From Rhinopithecus roxellana (taxonomy: Eukaryota; Chordata; Mammalia; Primates; Cercopithecidae): DNA of 64,000 bases. The position numbers and the translations under genes are program-made. The stretch covers positions 137,453,463 through 137,517,462 of the forward strand of contig NC_044554.1 of the NCBI RefSeq assembly GCF_007565055.1, written 5' to 3'. Shown here one piece after another: positions 61,537 through 64,000 of this stretch; position 1 is the stretch's first letter; each line of letters starts with the position of its first letter. The notes beneath the pieces were generated by a model that saw only the letters and a list, made by a program, of their open reading frames with translations, did no database searches and was not told the DNA's origin.

Positions 61537-61847
61537 GGTCAAGTGTGGTGGCTCACACCTGTAATCCCAGCACTTTGGGAAACTGAAGTGGGCAGATCAA
61601 GAGGTCAGGAGTTCAAGACCAGCTTGGCCAAAACGGCAAAACCCCATCTCTACTAAAATTACAAAACTTAGTTGAGCATGGAGGTGCATACTTATAATCC
61701 CAGCTACTCGGGAGGCTGAGGCAGGAGAATTGCTTGAACCGGGACCTGGGAGGCAGAGGTTGCAGTGAGCTGAGATCGCGTTACTGCACTCCAGCCTGGG
61801 CCACACAGTGAGACTCTGTCAAAAAAAAAAAAAAAAAAAAAAAAAAA
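61537..61847 (+). mobile_element. AluS-like element, sense, inside L1
   Basis: From GGTCAAGTGTGGTGGCTCAC through both monomers to a 27-base A-tail (61821-61847). L1 sequence continues on both sides. Confidence 0.95.
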
Positions 61848-62834
61848 GAAAAAAGATAAAAGATAAAAGGAAAGAAAAATATAAACAACCCCATCAAAAA
61901 GTGGGCAAAGGTTATGAACAGACAATTCTCAAAAGAAGACATTTATGCAGCCAACAAACATATGTACAAAAACTCATGATCACTGGTCATTAGAGATGTG
62001 CAAATCAAAACCGCAATGATATACCATCTCATTCCAGACAGAATAGTGATTATTAAAAAGTCAGGAAGCAACAGATGCAGGTGAGGCTGTGGAGAAATAG
62101 GAACACTTTTTCACTGTTGGTGAGAGTGTAAATTAGTTCAACTATTGCGGAAGACAGTGTGGCGATTTCTCAAGGATCTGGAACCAGAAATACCATTTGT
62201 CCCAGCAATCCCATTACTGAGTATATACCCAAAGGATTAAAATCATTTTACTATAAAGACAAATGCACATGCATGTTTATTGCAGCACTATTTACAATAG
62301 CAAAGACTTGGAACCAACCCAAATACACATCAATGACAGACTGGATAAAAAAATGTGGCACACATACACTGTGGAATACTATGCAGTCATAAAAACGGAT
62401 GAATTAATGTCCTTTGCAGGGACTTGGATGAAGCTGGAAGCCATCATTCTCAGCTAACTAACACAGGAACAGAAAACTAAACACTGCATGTTCTCACTCA
62501 TAAATGGGAATTGAACGATGAGAATACATGGACACAGGGATGGGAACAACACACACTGGGGCCTGTTGGGAGTGAGGGACGAGGGGAGGGAGAGCATTAG
62601 GACAAACACCTAATGCATGAGGGCCTTAAAACCTAGATGACAGGTTGATGGGTGCAGCAAACCACCATGGCACATGTACACTTATGTAAAATACCCTGCA
62701 CATTCTATACATGTATCCTGGAATTTAAACAAAAATAAAAAATTAAAATAAAAAAATTAAATGAACAACCACCACAAAAAATGTGTGCGGCCCTTGTCTC
62801 CTCAGAAAAAAGAAAATTAAACAAGAAAAAAGAA

Positions 62835-62975
62835 ATGATAACTAGTCGAGTCAATGTATACCTTAAATACTGTGACTAGGTTATTATACATTCTATGCAT
62901 GTAACAAAATATCACATGTACTCAGTATAAATGTACAAATATTATGTATCAATAAAAATTTTAAAAATAAAAATA
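62835..62975 (+). mobile_element. Second L1 3' end (older type)
   Basis: 'gtgactaggttattatacattctatgcatgtaacaaaatatcacatgtactc' followed by 'aaatattatgtatcaataaaaattttaaaaat' is an L1MA/L1PB-style 3' terminus. The L1PA copy seems to have inserted close to or into this older end. Confidence 0.7.
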
Positions 62976-63924
62976 TCATGTTTAGTCAATTCGAATAATG
63001 CAAAGGAAAATGGGGCCTTAAGGCAAAAATTTTATATTAAGATAAAGTGAAATTATAAATGAAGAGACATGATGCTATTTTCATATCAGAGAATAAGAGA
63101 ATAATCTGAAATGTGCCAACTGGGTGTGTGATGGAAATGTTTAAAGTAGTTTTAAAATAGTTTGGATTAAATGTTTATATTTTTGGAAAATTTAGTAGAA
63201 TCTGCAGCCTCTCATTTGTGAACAAACCAGTACTTTAAAATTACAACTATATTATGGGAAAATAAAATTGATATAAATTAAATACTTTATGTAATATACA
63301 TATTGACATATTTGTTCTTCTAGGAATATGCATGTTATGCTGTTGAAACAAGATTCATAGCAGTTGCTCAAAAGGATAGTTTATACTATCACAGGGAAAG
63401 AAACCATATTGAGAAAAGGAGGTATTTATAAGGTGAATGGCTTTTTATTGTGCTTTATATTGCAATCTTTTTATATCTTATATCTGAAAGATAAATTACT
63501 TTGTTCTAGCAATAATTTATCTCTTAAAAGTAACTGTATTTTATTAACCATAAACTATTAAATGATTAAATTGAGTAGCCCATAGTAAGTAGTATAAATG
63601 GTTGGGTGACCAGGAGTAAACTTTAAATCACCAGCCAAGTACAGCAATGATTTCAGCTGCACTGGTGTTTTAAAACCAGGGGCATTTTCACTGAAAAGAG
63701 CTGCCATGATGCTCTGGAATAAACATGATCTCTTTTTGAAAATAGTATGAAATGCATAAATAAGGTAGTTTTAAAGGTGATATTTTAAATTTAGGTGGTT
63801 AAAATATAGTAAAATTAGAATGAGAGACAAAATTTTAATACTCATTAATATAAAAATTCCAATGGTGAAATTACATTGAATAAATAACATTATATCATGG
63901 AAGTAGCTTCCAAGTCAAATGGGC
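62976..63924. other. Upstream flank, nothing recognised
   Basis: AT-rich, with no supported feature. Confidence 0.4.
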
Positions 63925-63929
63925 AATAC

Positions 63930-64000
63930 TTGTTCAGCATATTCAAGGTGAATAATGAACTTCACCTGAACAAGTATCTTCACCTGAATATGCTGAACAA
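63930..64000. repeat. Imperfect inverted repeat at the window end
   Basis: The left arm 63930-63952 begins TTGTTCAGCATATTCAAGG. The right arm 63979-64000 is its reverse complement with one base missing (ends ATATGCTGAACAA). The middle piece CTTCACCTGAACAAGTAT (63960-63977) can also pair with AATACTTGTTCAG starting at 63925. The structure may continue beyond the window. Confidence 0.92.

Larger units (their letters stand above)
59285..62757 (+). mobile_element. L1PA-type LINE-1, 5'-truncated in ORF2, with two Alu insertions
   Basis: It starts within ORF2 and runs through the RT and C-terminal regions to a primate L1PA-style 3'UTR ('acaacacacactggggcctgttgggag', 'accaccatggcacatgtacac') and an A-rich tail. 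The RT active-site motif reads FAYD where the family has FADD, so one catalytic Asp is lost. An Alu sits a few bases later. A frameshift lies at an A-run (about 62347): the frame with AALFTIAKTWNQPK breaks off and the next frame continues KMWHTYTVEYYAVIK. The element is dead. Confidence 0.93.

Noticed and set aside
1..64000. Search for CRISPR arrays, operons, phage or other novel systems
   Set aside because: All direct repeats found are microsatellites, minisatellites or transposon-derived. The window is ordinary primate intron and intergenic DNA.

Overview
The window is nuclear DNA from a primate, most probably an Old World monkey. It is AT-rich and intron-poor in coding signal. It is packed with Alu, L1, L2, MIR, MaLR LTR and Tigger copies. 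The two youngest Alus (34205-34813) carry sequence forms that I associate with cercopithecid AluY lineages: CCACCTCGCCCGGCTAG, CCCGTCTCGGCCTCC and AGGCTTGAGCCACC. The human AluY forms differ at these places. There are no prokaryotic genes, CRISPR arrays or operons. Nearly all open frames are chance or lie inside repeats.

Only one genuine coding segment is visible: the first coding exon of THSD7A on the minus strand (CDS 24941-25118). It sits in a CpG island (about 24940-25620), has a strong start context and ends at a consensus GT donor. The left 24.9 kb (1-24940) is therefore intron 1 of THSD7A. The right 38 kb (25.6-64 kb) is the upstream flank and holds no gene I can support. The 5'UTR contains a 29-codon upstream ORF whose poly-alanine run is encoded by a (GCC)7 tract.

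Intron 1 (1-24940) holds microsatellites, a MaLR LTR, several L2 and MIR relics, L1 3' ends at 7.4-7.9 and 12.7-13.7 kb, a 5'-truncated L1 at 14.8-16.6 kb on the minus strand, three Alu-family copies, one Alu monomer and a Tigger3-type mini-element with TA duplications. It also holds a degraded processed pseudogene of THRAP3 (13664-14820, minus strand).

The upstream flank holds a nearly complete Tigger1 transposon (28723-31052). It is followed by a mosaic of antisense L1M pieces (31.6-37.7 kb) carrying an Alu and a tandem Alu pair. After a long repeat-poor stretch (38.4-59 kb, with scattered relics) comes a 5'-truncated L1PA copy (59285-62757) hit by two Alus. The last 75 bases form an imperfect inverted repeat cut by the window edge. 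I found no undescribed gene system. The points most worth checking are the upstream ORF, the THRAP3 pseudogene, an unassigned duplicated unit at 16.6/17.9 kb, the tandem Alu pair and the terminal inverted repeat.
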